Below are positions 12,880-25,429 of a stretch of 64,000 bases of DNA, piece after piece. The stretch spans positions 16,937,704 to 17,001,703 of the forward strand of contig NC_088304.1 in assembly GCF_032854445.1 (NCBI RefSeq), given 5' to 3'. Below the pieces are notes generated by a model that saw only the letters and a list, made by a program, of their open reading frames with translations, searched no databases and was not told the DNA's origin. Origin of the DNA: Liolophura sinensis (Eukaryota > Mollusca > Polyplacophora > Chitonida > Chitonidae). Within the stretch, counting starts at the first letter, position 1, and every line of letters begins with the position of its first letter. A program made the position numbers and the translations under genes.

Positions 12880-13140
12880 TGATTAAACAACGAGGCAGGT
12901 AAATATCAGATATTGTTGAAAATAGCCCTCAACGTTTAATTCAATCCAACTGAGGCATCCTGTGCCTGTGGTTAGATTGTGTTTATTGACACGGAAGAAA
13001 GCGTTGTTGTTGTAATCTAAACCATAGCCCAAAAAAACCGACAATGTTTGTAACAAAAACGCACGAAATATAGAGCCCATGACTTCAACTTGACCACAAA
13101 AGAGTAGTACGTAAATATGGTACGAAGAACAGGTATCCAA
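12880..13140. repeat. Dispersed repeat with an open frame
   Basis: A minus-strand frame of 85 residues occupies this segment, but its 3' end (TCAACAATATCTGATATTTA, then CCTGCCTCGTTGTTTAATC) recurs diverged near 37000-37060 and, more truncated, near 37745-37800. I read it as part of an unnamed interspersed repeat, not a gene. Confidence 0.5.
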
Positions 13141-13639
13141 ACCTGGTGAAAACTATAGTTAAGTCGCCAAAGACTTACAAAATTCCAGAACTGTTTCGCT
13201 ATCTTCTTGCTTCGTCAAGACTTCGGTAGGTGGCGCTACCTATTCCTAACAAGTGGAGATAACCCTGTCAGGCAACCGTGACAAATGGTTTCTATCGTGT
13301 GTTCATTTTACCACAAAAAGAATAACCAAGTATACTTTGAAAATTGAAAAATGATGAATAGTGGATAAATAACCAGTTATAAGTTCAGGTCAAAAAAAAA
13401 AATGCGTGTGTGCGTCAGCGCAGTCAGGTGCTTGTACATTTTGTTAACCAGGCTGATTTCACTGGAGCACTCACTCACTCACTCTAGTATACCAATTAAC
13501 AATTATAACATAGTTATTACTGGGACGATTAGAATGATCATTCCATGTTTATTGCGGAATACGAGTCCGTCCACAGGGAAAAGTCTGTCATCAAGCATAG
13601 TGGTAGGTCTGTATCAGAAGATGAAATCAGTTAATTAAA

Positions 13640-16065
13640 ACCGTGAAAAGCAGTTTAAGAAAAAATCTTCAATATTGGCAATATGTCGGGGCGAGTGATT
13701 TTGTTTTAAATACCATGAGCAATAGATATATGTTATCCCTTCCAATTCTGTACCAGAGAGGAGATATTTTGCAAATAATTTTTCAGCACTACCTGAATGA
13801 CCTTTTCGGAATGGTTGTATTTTAGAATCTAATATTGTCCCACATGTTGTAAATCCCCAATATCGGTATCTGTTCAGAAGTGTACGGAGAAGCGTTTGAC
13901 AATTAATTTACGTTATGTAAAAGATCATTCAATCAAAACAAAAATTAAATTCGAGGATAGGGGGCTGCGTTTCAGCCTGTTTAGAGCCCCATGCTTATAT
14001 TTTCACTTTTGATCTGAAGTCTGGTTATCATCGTTTAGATATTTGTTCAAATGAGTATAAGTATTTTGGGTTTTGCCGGGTGTTAGATGGAATGCTAAAA
14101 TATTTTCCTTTTTGAAGTGTTACAACTCGGTTTGTCTTTCGCGCCATATTTGTTTATTACACTGAGCAAAAATATAAACGCATAACTTTTTTTTGGCAAT
14201 ATTTCACAAGATAATGCTTTTATTTATGTCAGTATAGTACCGAGGGGTGGCCAAGAGCAAAACCCTACACCAGTGTACATTCCAGCCACCAAAACCAAAG
14301 TGCTGTGGATTCCAAGCTTTTCAACATTTTGACCTGTCAGTCAGGTGAGGCCCTATCTGTAGTATTCAGTGATCTATAAGGTCTTCCCTGGCACTTCTTA
14401 GCGCCGGACTCCTAAATAACCGGCTTTCCCCAGAGAATTGAATCCTTTGCCCAGTAGTGGTCCTATTTGTACGGCGCCATGTGGTAATATTTCAGCACGA
14501 CAATGCCCGTCCCCATGTTGCTGCTGTATACGGAGCAATTCTACAGGCCAAAAACGTTGAAGTGCATGCTGAACTGGCCAGAGTATTCATCTGATCTGTC
14601 CCCAACTTAACACCTGTGGGATGTCCTCCACGGGCGTGTTCGACGGCGACTTCCAGTTCCGGCCAGCATCGCGGAATCCCAAACTGACCCCACCCCTGGT
14701 TCCTAACCTGCCTCAGTGTTACCATAGGTTGTTCGCTATGGAAATGTATATTGCTAAGAGTCCATTTCATGCCCCCCCCCCTCCCCCCTTTGAAAAATGG
14801 TATAGAAAGGAATTTTGATAATGCAGTTAATTTCATCAAAATGTTGGATGCTGCGTTTACATTTTTGTTCAGTATAAATGTTTACGACCTATAGTCAGTT
14901 TTTATCGGTGTAAAGGCACTAAGGTTGTGTTGTTTTTAGACGACGTCTGGTCTTGCAATTTGAATTGCTTCGATTTGATGTTTGTGAATAATACATTATA
15001 CACAGCTGGTTTTGTGGTTAATTGTGAAAAGTCCATATTTATGCCATCTCCAACATTGTGTGGTTTGGTTTCGGTTGGCACACTGTTTTTGATCATCTGT
15101 ATTTACCTGATAAAAAATATCGATAATCGTGTTGCGTCGCTGAATGTACCAAAAGTGCGCTAAGCAAACAATCGCTTCGTTGCATTGCTTCGCTTGTTGG
15201 AAAAAACTTTATCGGTGTCTGCTGTTTTGGGTGACATAACCAGATTAATGACGAGATGTTGATGTAATCAGGTCAAAAGATTTAAGTGTTGGGATACTTT
15301 ATTTCGCCTCGTTGATCGGCCCGCTCTAGCGGAGTTGTGTTTTTAGGTGCATAGGTGCATAATTCTGCATGGTTTGGAGCTAGGCCTCCGTGGACCTCCG
15401 TAAAAATCGTTTCTGATACAAGTAATGTGTCTTGTGCAGGATTTTCAAAATGTGGAGTCCTGAAGCGATGAATATGAGTTCTACTTGGAGAGAGTTGCCC
15501 ACCCTTTTTTTGTGCGTTGTCATTCAAAGATTTTCTTACAGGGGAATGTGTAACGTGTTAGACTGATAATCAAGAATGTGTACATAGGCCTACGTATATA
15601 ACTATCACGGGTAGCAGAGTTCCACAACTTCAGCGAATAGCGCTCCAATTGTATCATATGTGTGTAAATCATTCTATCCAGTTACAAGTAGCCTGGATTC
15701 CTAGGTTAACGAACACACAAGCTGATTTAAGTAGAATTGTCCATTACGACGACTGGCAGGTTACCTTAGCGGCGTCCCCATGCCTTGGACAGGTTTGCTC
15801 GTTTGGAAAACCGTAAATTACTTCGTTTTAATTCATTGTATTGGAATCCCGATACAGAAGGTATAGATATAAATGGACTGTTTGAGTCTGCTGCCTTTAA
15901 ATCGGCGTGGAAGTCCTATGTCACACTAGCGCCACCTGCTGTGAGAGGAAAATCTGCCGGTACCCCAAACGTCATGAAACAGATGCTTCGTGACGCTGTT
16001 AGCGTCTTGATACATTGTGTGACATGTCAAACATTTTCTGGTGTCGTCTTTGTGTTATAATCTCC
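13640..16065 (+). mobile_element. DIRS-like retroelement remnant (reverse transcriptase-RNase H)
   Basis: Plus-strand pieces appear in the order expected for a DIRS-type reverse transcriptase. A start-of-domain piece (LQYWQYVGASDFVL) is at about 13665-13740. FTFDLKSGYHRLDI is at about 14000-14050. LGLSFAPYLF ends at the Tc1 insertion at 14159. The catalytic box LFLDD is at about 14930, followed by AGFVVNCEKSI. The RNase H tail is at about 15655-15850 (VAWIPR, then DRFARLENRKLLRFNSLYWNP). Frameshifts and stops occur in several places, including one about 50 nt before the Tc1 insertion, so the element is dead. No tyrosine recombinase is seen here. Confidence 0.8.
14160..14874 (+). mobile_element. 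Tc1-like DNA transposon, internally deleted
   Basis: Terminal inverted repeats match over about 20 bp: ACTGAGCAAAAATATAAACG at the left and, reversed, ACTGAACAAAAATGTAAACG at the right. TA dinucleotides flank both ends (14158-14159, 14875-14876), the normal Tc1/mariner target duplication. Inside is a decayed transposase C terminus: HDNARPHVAAVYGAIL near 14500, then a broken PDLSP...LWD-type region. At 715 bp it is less than half of a normal Tc1 element. It is inserted in the DIRS-like reverse transcriptase. Confidence 0.85.
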
Positions 16066-16099
16066 CAAACCAAATTTAGGGTGTTAAGAGGTGGCGGGA

Positions 16100-16383
16100 C
16101 AACAGCAGATATCCAAGATCGCTTAATTCAACAAATCGTTCTTGGAGTATAATAAATGACTATACCGCGTATTAATCTCTTTCTTTATCCATCGAAGGAT
16201 GCGTGGCGAACCCTCGTTATTCCTTAAGCTAATAAAACGGGGCAACAGCAGATATCCAAGATCGCTTAATTAAATAAATCGTTCTTGGAGTATAATAAAT
16301 GACTATACCGCAAATTAATCTCTTTCCTTATCCATCGAAGGACGCGTGACGAACCCTCGTTATTCCTTATGCTAATAAAACGC
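16100..16383. repeat. 143-bp tandem duplication
   Basis: CAACAGCAGATATCCAAGAT begins at 16100 and again at 16243. The two units agree almost throughout, with a few substitutions (for example CGCGTATTAATC versus CGCAAATTAATC). The pair follows the DIRS-like remnant directly and may be its terminal sequence. Confidence 0.8.
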
Positions 16384-16397
16384 ACACTGCAATGAAT

Positions 16398-16515
16398 ATT
16401 TATTTATTTATTTATTTATTTGATTGGTGTTTTACGCCATACTCATGAATATTTCACTTATACGACAGTGGGAAGCATTCTGGTGGGAGGAAACGGGGCA
16501 GACCTTCCCACGTGC
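16398..16515 (-). mobile_element. SINE family 1, truncated
   Basis: Reversed A-rich tail (repeated TTTA) followed by GATTGGTGTTTTACGCCATA and GGTGGGAGGAAACGGGGCAG, then CTTCCCACGTGCGGAC. The tRNA-like head is missing. Confidence 0.85.
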
Positions 16516-17925
16516 GGACATTAAAATAACAAATGATTAATGTTTATTGGAACGTAAATGCATTAATCAGGGACACCATCGCGGCAACAAAAAGAAAGGA
16601 TTTAATAACATTTACTATACGTGGTGATGGTATTGGCTATCTTACAGTGTGATTTTGCAACAGTGTTCCTTGTTTGCAAATTTGGAGAAATATAATGTAT
16701 AAATATTTACGCATGTTTAACGCCTATAGGCTGTATCAAACATTACGCGTCAATTTATATATGCTATGTAGATTTTTAAAGGTAAACATTTGTTTGTTTT
16801 TGAAAATATTTACCATACAAGAACTGCTTGAAACAGAATATTTTTATTCTCCATGAAACAAACGAATGCCACCCTAAAAATACAGAAAGCTGAAAATTTT
16901 GTATTGATGGCAGGTGACTTTTCACATAAGTTCATGAAACTTATACATTTACAACTGTTTACCGAGTCCTTTTAATGAAATCAAATATATTGGTTACGCT
17001 TGAATTTGTTAAAATGTAGAAAAGCAATGGCAATAAAACTTTCCCTTGCAGATTGAACATATCTGTTTAATTTGATAGCATGTATCCTGTATAGTGCACA
17101 AACTTTTGGTCATGGAAGCTATTAAATATATACCTAGCATATCTGTGTTACAAAACTACTTATATTTTTTTTATTTCAGAGCATTAAATCTATACTTGTA
17201 ATAGCAACTGCGTTAGGCTTTGACGTTTACAAATACACGTTGGTTAAATAAAAGCACATATTCCAGTTATATTTACTTAACCTATTTGGAAAATCGATCT
17301 GTATAACGTCCCGTTTTTGCATTCATTTCAGATATACATTGAATAAAACCATGTACATACACCTGGTATATTTACGAATATTTGAACTTCTCAGAAAAAA
17401 CGAAAAGAATAAATCTTTTCGTCTCACACACATTTCAGACGGATTCTACATATGTCGGTCAGACATGTAATCACAATACATGGTACAACACGTCGATGAG
17501 TACAAGCATTTCAAAGGCTGCTTGGGAAAACGTATAGGTCCAATACTAACCAAAAATATTACAAATGTGGTATATATTGTATCTATATTCCATTACACTG
17601 AAAAACATTTCACCTTGTCAGATTGCTTAAGTGCAGGCTGTCAATGTAAGGCAGTGTACATAATCAAAATGCTTTCAGGCGAAAGTGAAAGGTAACAAAA
17701 TGTCTTAAAATTCACCAGACAGACAACTGAAAACTAAGCATGCTGGTACAAGAGCCTGTACTCACCTTCACGTGACGTTGAACTCACATCGCGACATTTA
17801 TGATCATTGTCTAAGTTATCTATCGTTTCAAACACTTTCCCCTACTCTAAGCAGCATTCAGTGTTTCAATAGCCCTTTTCATGCAAAACTACAGAGTTTA
17901 CAAGTATAGGCAGCATGCTCCGATT
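16516..17925. other. No recognised feature
   Basis: AT-rich sequence. Open frames of up to 71 residues occur but none resembles a known family. Confidence 0.5.
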
Positions 17926-18125
17926 TATTTATTTATTTATTTATTTGATTGGTGTTTTACGCCGTACTCAAGAATATTTCACTTATACGACGGCGGCCAG
18001 CATTATTTTGGGAGGAAACCGGGCAGAGCTCGGGGGAAACCCACGACCATCAACAGGTTGCTGGAAGACCCTCCGACTTACGGACGGAGAGGAAGCCAGC
18101 ATGAGCTAGACTTGAAAGCATGCTC
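17926..18125 (-). mobile_element. SINE family 1, most of the body
   Basis: Reversed tail GATTGGTGTTTTACGCCGTA, then GGGAGGAAACCGGGCAGAGC, AACCCACGACCATC and GAGAGGAAGCCAGCATGAGC. It stops before the tRNA-like head. Confidence 0.9.
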
Positions 18126-19592
18126 CAAAAGGACCAGCCTATAGAATAAAAGATTTCAATGCATTTTCAGTGTTAAATCCATACCAAAAAAAAAATGTAA
18201 GTTTTTTTAGTTACATAATTGTCAGTTGTCTATTTGGTAAGGCTTGATTCCACTTTGATCTCTCTTTTCCATGTGGAATGGCATGAATCAAACAAACTTT
18301 CTGTCAGACTTAAACTATATTCAAAGCTACAAATCAACGTTTACAGAAAAATACAGACATATAATTGATATGTTGTCATCATTCTACTAATAACTGGTAG
18401 TTTGGCATGTCTGTGTAAAGTTCAAAACACATTTAATTGTTTTAGTTGAACCAATACGCAAGGTGGCACCTTTACTCTCTGATTACTCTCTGGATAACCG
18501 AACGTGTCTTTTTCAACTCCTTTGGAAGAGAGTTGCAACACTTGTGTAGTATATATGTAGTACCAAGGGGTGGCAGCATTTCATAACACTCCACCTCACC
18601 ATCTACAAACACCTCTATAAAGCAATCCTCGTCTGGATTAGGCAATTAAGTCTCCACTGTACACAAAGACCTGGTGCATGCTTGAGATCTTCCTGTATCT
18701 AAATAAGAAAATGAATCATATATCAAAATTGTTTACTGTTGTCACCTCCCCTGAGAGATTGAATTTCCACACGTATAAAATTTTACCTCAGCGCAGGTGA
18801 GGCCGATAACCGCCATTACATATATAGGCCTAGGCCTAATTGAAAAATTCTTCAAAAACCGGTACAACTTTAAACAACAATAAAGTACATTAATAAATGA
18901 ATTCTTCGCTCACTGTCAATAGAGGTAGTCGCAGTAATCTTAAAACCACGAAACTCATAGACCGCAGCATGTAAAGTCAGATTAGCGACGACTATGTCAT
19001 AGTAAATATTTACACGTGCCCCTTGAAATCTGACTTCTCGTCCATTTACCTCCGTCATGGGTCCATTATGACTGTACGTGTAAATGCTTAAATATTAGAA
19101 ACTTGCATCCCTAGCACTATGGCTTAAGCACGAATAGAAACTCCCGTGATGTTAACTTATAGGCGTCACTGGTTTAGTACTACGCAGAGTGATATGTTGT
19201 CACCAAATTACATATGCTATCACATGAAATAAACAATCACATGAAAACAATGCAAAAGGATGTATTAAAATCCTTTTCACGAATTCTTCTACTATCTGGC
19301 ACATGTCACTTGTACGATCAACATTCATTCTGACAAATGATATGGCCGGAAAGATTAGTTTTAAACTTTGAACAACTTCTGGCAGACTTTGACCATTTTA
19401 ATATTCGTCAAATCGACTAGAGTTAATTTCGTCTACAATTTTGACGAATTTAGACTATTAACCTGGTCAAAATGACCTCATAAGTTAGTCATAACCGGCT
19501 GACTACCCATATCTTAGTCAAATGGACGACTTAATGTTTTTCTGTGTGGTTATGTTTGAGATTTAATTGCATTATACAATAATGGACTTCAG
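18126..19592. other. No recognised gene
   Basis: No convincing coding signal on either strand. Around 19370-19520 several GTCAAA/TTTGAC and GACTA/TAGTC motifs alternate, which suggests a decayed repeat, but no family was recognised. Confidence 0.45.
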
Positions 19593-19599
19593 TTGAACA

Positions 19600-20960
19600 T
19601 GCTTTCGGAATCTGATTCTTCTAAATCGGACTCTGCTGAAGATATGTCTAACTTGCAACGGAAGGACAAATTAACAAAATCGACTTTCCTCTCCCTTCTA
19701 ATAGTTGCGACTCTCCAATTGGGCGACGAAGCTAAACGGTTCCAGATAGACTCGGAGGCCACATGTAGCGTAATTTCTCGACATGATCTTCCTCAGGACG
19801 CTGATCATGACCATGATGTGGTGTGGAAAATGTACAATTCTACGAACATTAGAGCACTCTGGAGAACCATACGCAAACTTGTCAACCCAAAGCTATTGAA
19901 ATACAGAGAAGACTTTGTTGTCGCAACCTTTGACTGGGTCACGATCACGATGAAAGTGATGTATGAAAACATCCTGGGAGTCAACGTAGATGAACACCCT
20001 GTTCAAGTCCAACCCAACCCGTTTAAACAAGGTCTGGCCAAGGAACACATTCCTATATAAACTTCAAAGATGTCTTTTCGGGAGAGGTGGGTCCATGCAA
20101 ACATGGACAGCAACTGGAAATGTACAGCAGAGTTACACCCTTTAAACAACCCTAACGAGGATTCCACAAGAAAGGAACTGAAAGCTGAACTAGGTCGTTT
20201 GGAAAATCTAAATGTAACATCTCCAAGACACTGTGTGCAAACCTCATACAATCGATATAGATGTTTGCGCCTTCCTTTCTGTAACAGTTGAACTGGCCGG
20301 CACCGGAAATTTTCCAGCATTGTCTGAATGAAGACCTTCAGAAGCTAGCCGGCCGGTAAGTTTCGAGTGACAGATTCTTGTTTTTGTTACCGGCGAAGGA
20401 TCAACATATGCGGAAACCTCGAAAAACATGGCAAGCGGTTTGTCAAACTCATAGAGATATGTAGACAGGGAAATGCCCTGGCAAACTCGAAAGAGAAAAA
20501 GGTGCCATTTTACTGGACGTGTGCTTTCGTCAGTGGGTTTCAAACCAGACCCAAAAAAAGTTGAAACTATACTAAGGATGCATAAACCAAGTGACGTACA
20601 AAGTGTTCAGCGTATCATGTGTGGTCAACTATCTTTCCAAGTATGTGAAAGGACTGTCCGACTTCTGTGAATTTAGAGTTCAGTCCTAAAAAACCCAATT
20701 TATCTATAATTATATCCCTGGTTATGATATGTTTAACACAGACGAGCGTTACTCTTTAAGTATACAGGCGCATCGGAAACAATTTGCTGAGTGGTAGGGC
20801 CTTCGGTCGACTATCCCAGCTCAAAAGCCTGGAGCTGCAAAGGTCCCGGACGCTTTGGGATGCCAGACGGATGGAGATGCACTGAAATCGTTTTACGGGG
20901 TTTTTATTTGCTCACAAACATCCATTGCAATGTTATGTGCTTAGCAGTCTACAGTGCACA
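19600..20960 (+). mobile_element. Ty3/Gypsy-type retrotransposon remnant
   Basis: Fragments are in pol order across shifting frames. A protease-like FQIDSEATCSVISRHDLP is near 19740. A linker to the reverse transcriptase with DVFSGEVG follows near 20070. A segment with PDPKKVETILRM...SDVQSVQRI and NYLSKYVKGLSD is at about 20550-20660. Aspartate is present in the IDSEATC protease site, though the usual Gly after Ser is Glu. Frameshifts break the frame repeatedly, and no LTRs were found by eye. Confidence 0.7.
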
Positions 20961-21214
20961 TGGACTTTTTTTGGATGAAAAGTGCCGTACCGACCGACTG
21001 CAGTAGTATATAATTGCCTGGAAACTTTCAATACGTAATGGCTCCGAACAGATTAACCCAAACTATCCTCACATATTAGCCATCAACAAATCTCTTAAGC
21101 AATAGATAAGCTGGGACACTTTTCGGAGTTTGTACGAGCAGCGAGAACAGAATTGCTTTGTCTAAAAATATCTGTTTAGCTACGCCGAGGCTGGGACTAA
21201 TAAAACGTTGCCTA

Positions 21215-22110
21215 CCTGCTATATTAGTCCCAGGTTCGAGCTCGATAAAAACAGAAAAATAACCGGCATAAAATTTATATCCGATCGTTTAAGATTAACT
21301 AGTTCCGAATATCTTAAGAACCCGTAAACCCCAGAACGCACATAGTACAAACATCTAATATCATCTAACTTGGAATTTGCGTGTGCGAACCTGCTGATTA
21401 ATACACGTAAGTGTTTGGGTGTTACTGTGTCCTTCTTGTGTATAGGCACGCTCTTACCTATATACTGCAACATCTTTTGTTAACTAATAAACTCTGGTTT
21501 GCAGGGATTGTCATACACGGATATACAGTGGGCCCAGTCAGTGGCAAAAAAATGTTTGATTCACCACAGATAAATATGTACTAGGCTGTACTAAAGAACG
21601 CGATACGATGACCAGTCGCCAGTAAAGATGTGACGTCACAGCTAGCACGCCACCATTCTCAACCGTTGTATGCTTTGGTGTAGCCGTAAGTAGTAGAAGG
21701 AACCCTCCCTTGTGACATAAAATCCGAGAGGTCACTAGTTAGTGTGCTCAAATTGCATGCGGTTCGTCTCTCTTTTAATTTTGGGCCAAAATACCGACCG
21801 GAAAAAGTCAAGTAGATATTCAACAAGATGTAGTAAACACACAACTGGACAGACACGAAGCACCAGCGGACAGGCAAGAAGTATAAGCGGATAGACAAGA
21901 AGCACAAACGGGCAGACAAGAAGTATAAGCGGATAGACAAGAAGTATAAGCGGATAGACAAGAAGCACAAACGGGCAGACAAGAAATATTCTTACTCAGC
22001 GGGACAGACAAAGACGTAACGTCATCTGACCTAGGAATCCACACTACCTGCAAGTCTATGTTATGAGTGTCACAAAAGTGCAACAAATTCAGAGCAACCT
22101 CCTGTCAGTC
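21215..22110 (-). mobile_element. DIRS-like retroelement remnant with tyrosine recombinase
   Basis: Read on the minus strand, an RNase H tail (FCDTHNIDLQVVWIPRSD, near 22080-22025) comes first. A recombinase N-terminal piece follows (FMSQGRVPSTTYGYTKAYNG, near 21720-21660). Last is a recombinase core piece (VTPKHLRVLISRFAHANS, then GFLRYSELVNLKRSDINF, near 21435-21265). The Arg in FLRYSEL fits the catalytic Arg of tyrosine recombinases. The order RNase H then tyrosine recombinase is the DIRS arrangement. A short minisatellite interrupts it and stops break the frame. Confidence 0.75.
21860..21985. repeat. 21-bp minisatellite in the DIRS-like remnant
   Basis: About six units alternating GACAAGAAGTATAAGCGGAT and GACAAGAAGCACAAACGGGC. 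They lie between the RNase H tail and the recombinase start, where the reverse strand reads as CLSAYTS/CLPVCAS repeats. Confidence 0.85.
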
Positions 22111-22261
22111 AGCCTTCTTTCTGTTGGAATGAACTATGTAAACGCAACACTGATTTCCAGTTTGCCAGCGCACAGACTTCCCTTCCACATGTAGAAATGT
22201 TCTAAAGCTTTTAACGGCTAAATAAATTGCTTTCCCTCACTTCACTTGGAACTGCCCACAT

Positions 22262-22405
22262 CTTATGAAATATTTATTTATTTAATTGGTGTTTTACGCC
22301 GTACTCAAGAGTATTTCACTTATACGACAGCGGATAACATTATGGTGGGAGGAAACCGAGCAGAGCCTGAGGGAAACCCACGACCATCCACAGGTTGTTC
22401 CTATG
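22262..22405 (-). mobile_element. SINE family 1, truncated
   Basis: Reversed tail TTGGTGTTTTACGCCGTACT, then GTGGGAGGAAACCGAGCAG and CCCACGACCATCCACAGG. The head is missing. Confidence 0.88.
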
Positions 22406-23389
22406 AAACACATCCCCCGAACCTATAGGAAAATGACTCTGTATTCGACGTCGCAAGCGTCGGGACGCAACATTTACTGTTAGTACATAGAACAAGAAAA
22501 CAAAGACAATTTCTGACATTTCAACAACCTGACTTCCGAAACTTTAATTCTTAAACAGAATCGGCTGAGAGACAAAATTTAAAATCTGAAGGGCAACATT
22601 TATTAATTGCAGAAAATAATTATCTGGTCATAATAGACGTATGCCTTTGCCTAGGACATGGCAATAACTTTACCAGTTACACTTGAAAAAAAGACGTCTC
22701 GTGGTCTGTGAATCAAGGTCTGACGGAATAGAATCAATCGAAGAAATTAAATCTTCCAGTCCCTTATCGGGAATTGTCAGGAAACCAGCACATGTAGGTT
22801 AAAAAACCATTCCAATTTTTGAGCTGCATTAAACACAGATTGTTCAGTGTTAACCAAGAACACAGCTCTGGACAACTACAATTTCGCGAAGATAGCTTGA
22901 GTAGCACAAAGTAAGCCCAAAAGGTAATACGGTAAAATAAAAACATTGTACTACACCATTAAAAAATCCCAGGAAAAAACGAGATAAGTTTGAAACCTTT
23001 TGCAAATTTCACTATAGTGATAGCCAGATTTTAAATAAAATTTAAACATATAACCGTCTGGATCCAAAACAGCAGTTCGCCAATTTTGACCTATCTTTTA
23101 CCCTATTACGACAAAATTGTTTACGTAGCGTAAATCTAGGATAAAAAAACTGATTCCCGCCAATATAGTGTACCAAAAAGAAAACATGTTCACAAAGTCT
23201 ACCTTCCAGTGGCGTACCATTCACGATGTTGGACGTAGTAATTGTACACTCAACCAAAATATAAAGGCACGAAGCAATTTTTATATTGTAGTGTCTCAGT
23301 ATTAAACAACGCGTTAACTCAACAATTTCGGTAAGTCTTGATTATTAATTGTGGCTCCAATTTCCATCAGATTTTCACATTTTATGGTG
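22406..23389. other. No recognised feature
   Basis: No gene, tandem repeat or known repeat family was recognised in this stretch. Confidence 0.45.
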
Positions 23390-23605
23390 AAAATATGGAG
23401 ACGAGTGCGCTGTCCATGGCATATGCCTATCCATGACACTCTCCCCACCGTGTGCCACCCTCTAAAAGACACTGGCGTCAGCATAATCAACGCTCCCTAC
23501 CACAAAACTATACAGCTTGACCCGACACTCGTCACGGAAGAGCACGGTCTTCCACCGTGCAAGTGTCAACACACCGTGAACAATGACCCAGGCTAGTCGG
23601 ATCTG
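23390..23605 (-). mobile_element. Tc1-like transposase fragment
   Basis: The reverse strand reads LARWKTVLFRDECRVKLY, matching the W-x-x-VLFSDESRF second-aspartate block of Tc1 transposases (here D-E-C-R). It then reads YADASVF, a stop, and a diverged GGGSVMVWGG-like segment (GGESVMDRHM). The region around it is decayed. Confidence 0.65.
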
Positions 23606-24083
23606 ACGCATTCTAAAATAGAAATGTACCTACTGACTAGTACATTACGTCACTTGATCTGAGATGACTACGATCGCCTTAAGTAAACAATTGCACGTGA
23701 TGGCGGACGTACCGAACTGTTGTGCCTTTTGTGGGCGTTCATGAGTATTAGTGTCATCTCAGTCCGTGGTCAAGCTGAACGGTAGCAATTTAAATATATT
23801 TACACACACGTCACTTGATTTTGCATAACAGAATTCATACAACAAGTTATCGTGGGTTCCTCACCAAGATCTGTAGACTGTGATTACGTATATTATCACA
23901 GGCTGACAGTATACCTGTCTTGTTCCATAAGCCTACCTTGAATACCTCTGTACTTCCCTTGCTTGCTTTAATATACTACTGCTGGGCACCAAATAATTTG
24001 TATGTCCGTAGTCATAGTCGTCTCAGCTATCAATTCCAGGCAGGTGCGCTCCCATGTGTCATCACTAATAAATCCACACAAGC

Positions 24084-24690
24084 ATGAAATTAGTGGAAAC
24101 TGGATATATTTTAACTCCCACCGCCATGTTTGAATACACACTCCTCACATCCCATAACTACCGACACTCGCTTTTTTCATCGTTCGAAAAAATTCAAGAC
24201 TTGTGCCCTGCTACACAATATAAGGCTGATGCACAGGTGAAGCAATGTTGTGGAATGCTCGATGTACTAGCATTCCTTCCAGAAGATGAAAAAGAGCAGG
24301 GTATGCGCCATGTCCATAACAGTGTTCCTGAATCCCTCGGGCCCCTTATCAATTATTTTGATGCAATTTTACGTATCTGGGACCTTCGGACATGTTCAAC
24401 TGCTGATGGCCAGATTCCCAGCTGTGCGACACATTCCATCAACAATCCCTCCCAACATTTGGAATGTACATGACATCACCCTGGTTGGAACAGACTGCAC
24501 CAATAATCTCTGCGAGACATGGAATGCAGTCTTTTCCAGGTTAGTTGGCACTCAACATCCATCTGTTTCGACTCCCATTGAAAATTTACAGAATGATCAG
24601 GCTCTTACTGTAACCACTCTGCTGCAGGACTTTGTATGCTGTGCTCTTTCACAATATTTATAGACCAACATAACTTGTTCTTGTAATAGC
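24084..24690 (+). pseudogene. MULE-type transposase C-terminal remnant
   Basis: Two overlapping plus-strand frames together resemble the C-terminal part of MULE-family (often FLYWCH-linked) transposases. The first reads YKADAQVKQCCGMLDVLAFL...VPESLGPLINYFD. After a frameshift near 24370 the second reads ARFPAVRHIPSTIPPNIWNV, then a TNN...WNAVFSRLVGTQHPS block. The pairing of a NYFD...R block with a WN-H/D...TNN...W block is what suggests the family. It lacks the catalytic N-terminal half. A further 127-codon open frame (24808-25191) follows that I do not recognise. Confidence 0.6.
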
Positions 24691-25429
24691 CTCACCATCG
24701 CTTTGTGTATGTTAATAAAAGACTCATTGCATATAAACAAAATAGTCTGATTTGAACGTTCTGTTGGATTACGAAACAAACTTTCTGAACTTTGGTATTT
24801 TTAGCAATTGCATGAAGCATTGAAACACAGTTTTACACCAGTGCCCATTTTTTTTCATTTCAAATCAATAGCAGTACGTGTTTTTCTATTCGATTTGTAT
24901 CCATTGTGGAGAAAGGGGCTAGTGAGGGAAAAGGCCTACACCCCACAACAGCCCTACAGAGCTGTCCTGACTGTATTCTCGATGCTGGATGACCCAAGGC
25001 ATAAGCTGATATACCAGAGTTTCACCATACTCAGTCCATTAGACTGCAATGGCATCTTTTCTGTCATATGCCGCACGAAGAGCGGTGACCTGCTGGCTTC
25101 AACTCCACAGAAACGCCATCTTGGCATACGCGATTACTTCTTCGAACTCTCTTTACGTGCTGTTTTTCGTGGGAGCCGCAATATTGAATAACGTTTTATC
25201 CATTAGTTAATTACTTGAGTAAATATTTCATTGTTATTTTGGATGTTTTTGATTAATTCACACAGGTGATTGATTTTTAAACTGTTGGTAGAGATTTAGA
25301 CTCAGTGTATCTGAAAATACTTATGAAATATTTGATACTCCTCTATCAGCCTTTATCCCCAAATTTTAGGGGAAATCACTGAGCTGAAGGCGCCCATCAA
25401 TACACGAGCCTTGTCTCGGTACCGTCACT

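Noticed and set aside
12883-13140. 85-residue minus-strand frame as a gene
   Set aside because: Its end matches dispersed copies near 37.0 and 37.7 kb, so it is more likely repeat sequence.
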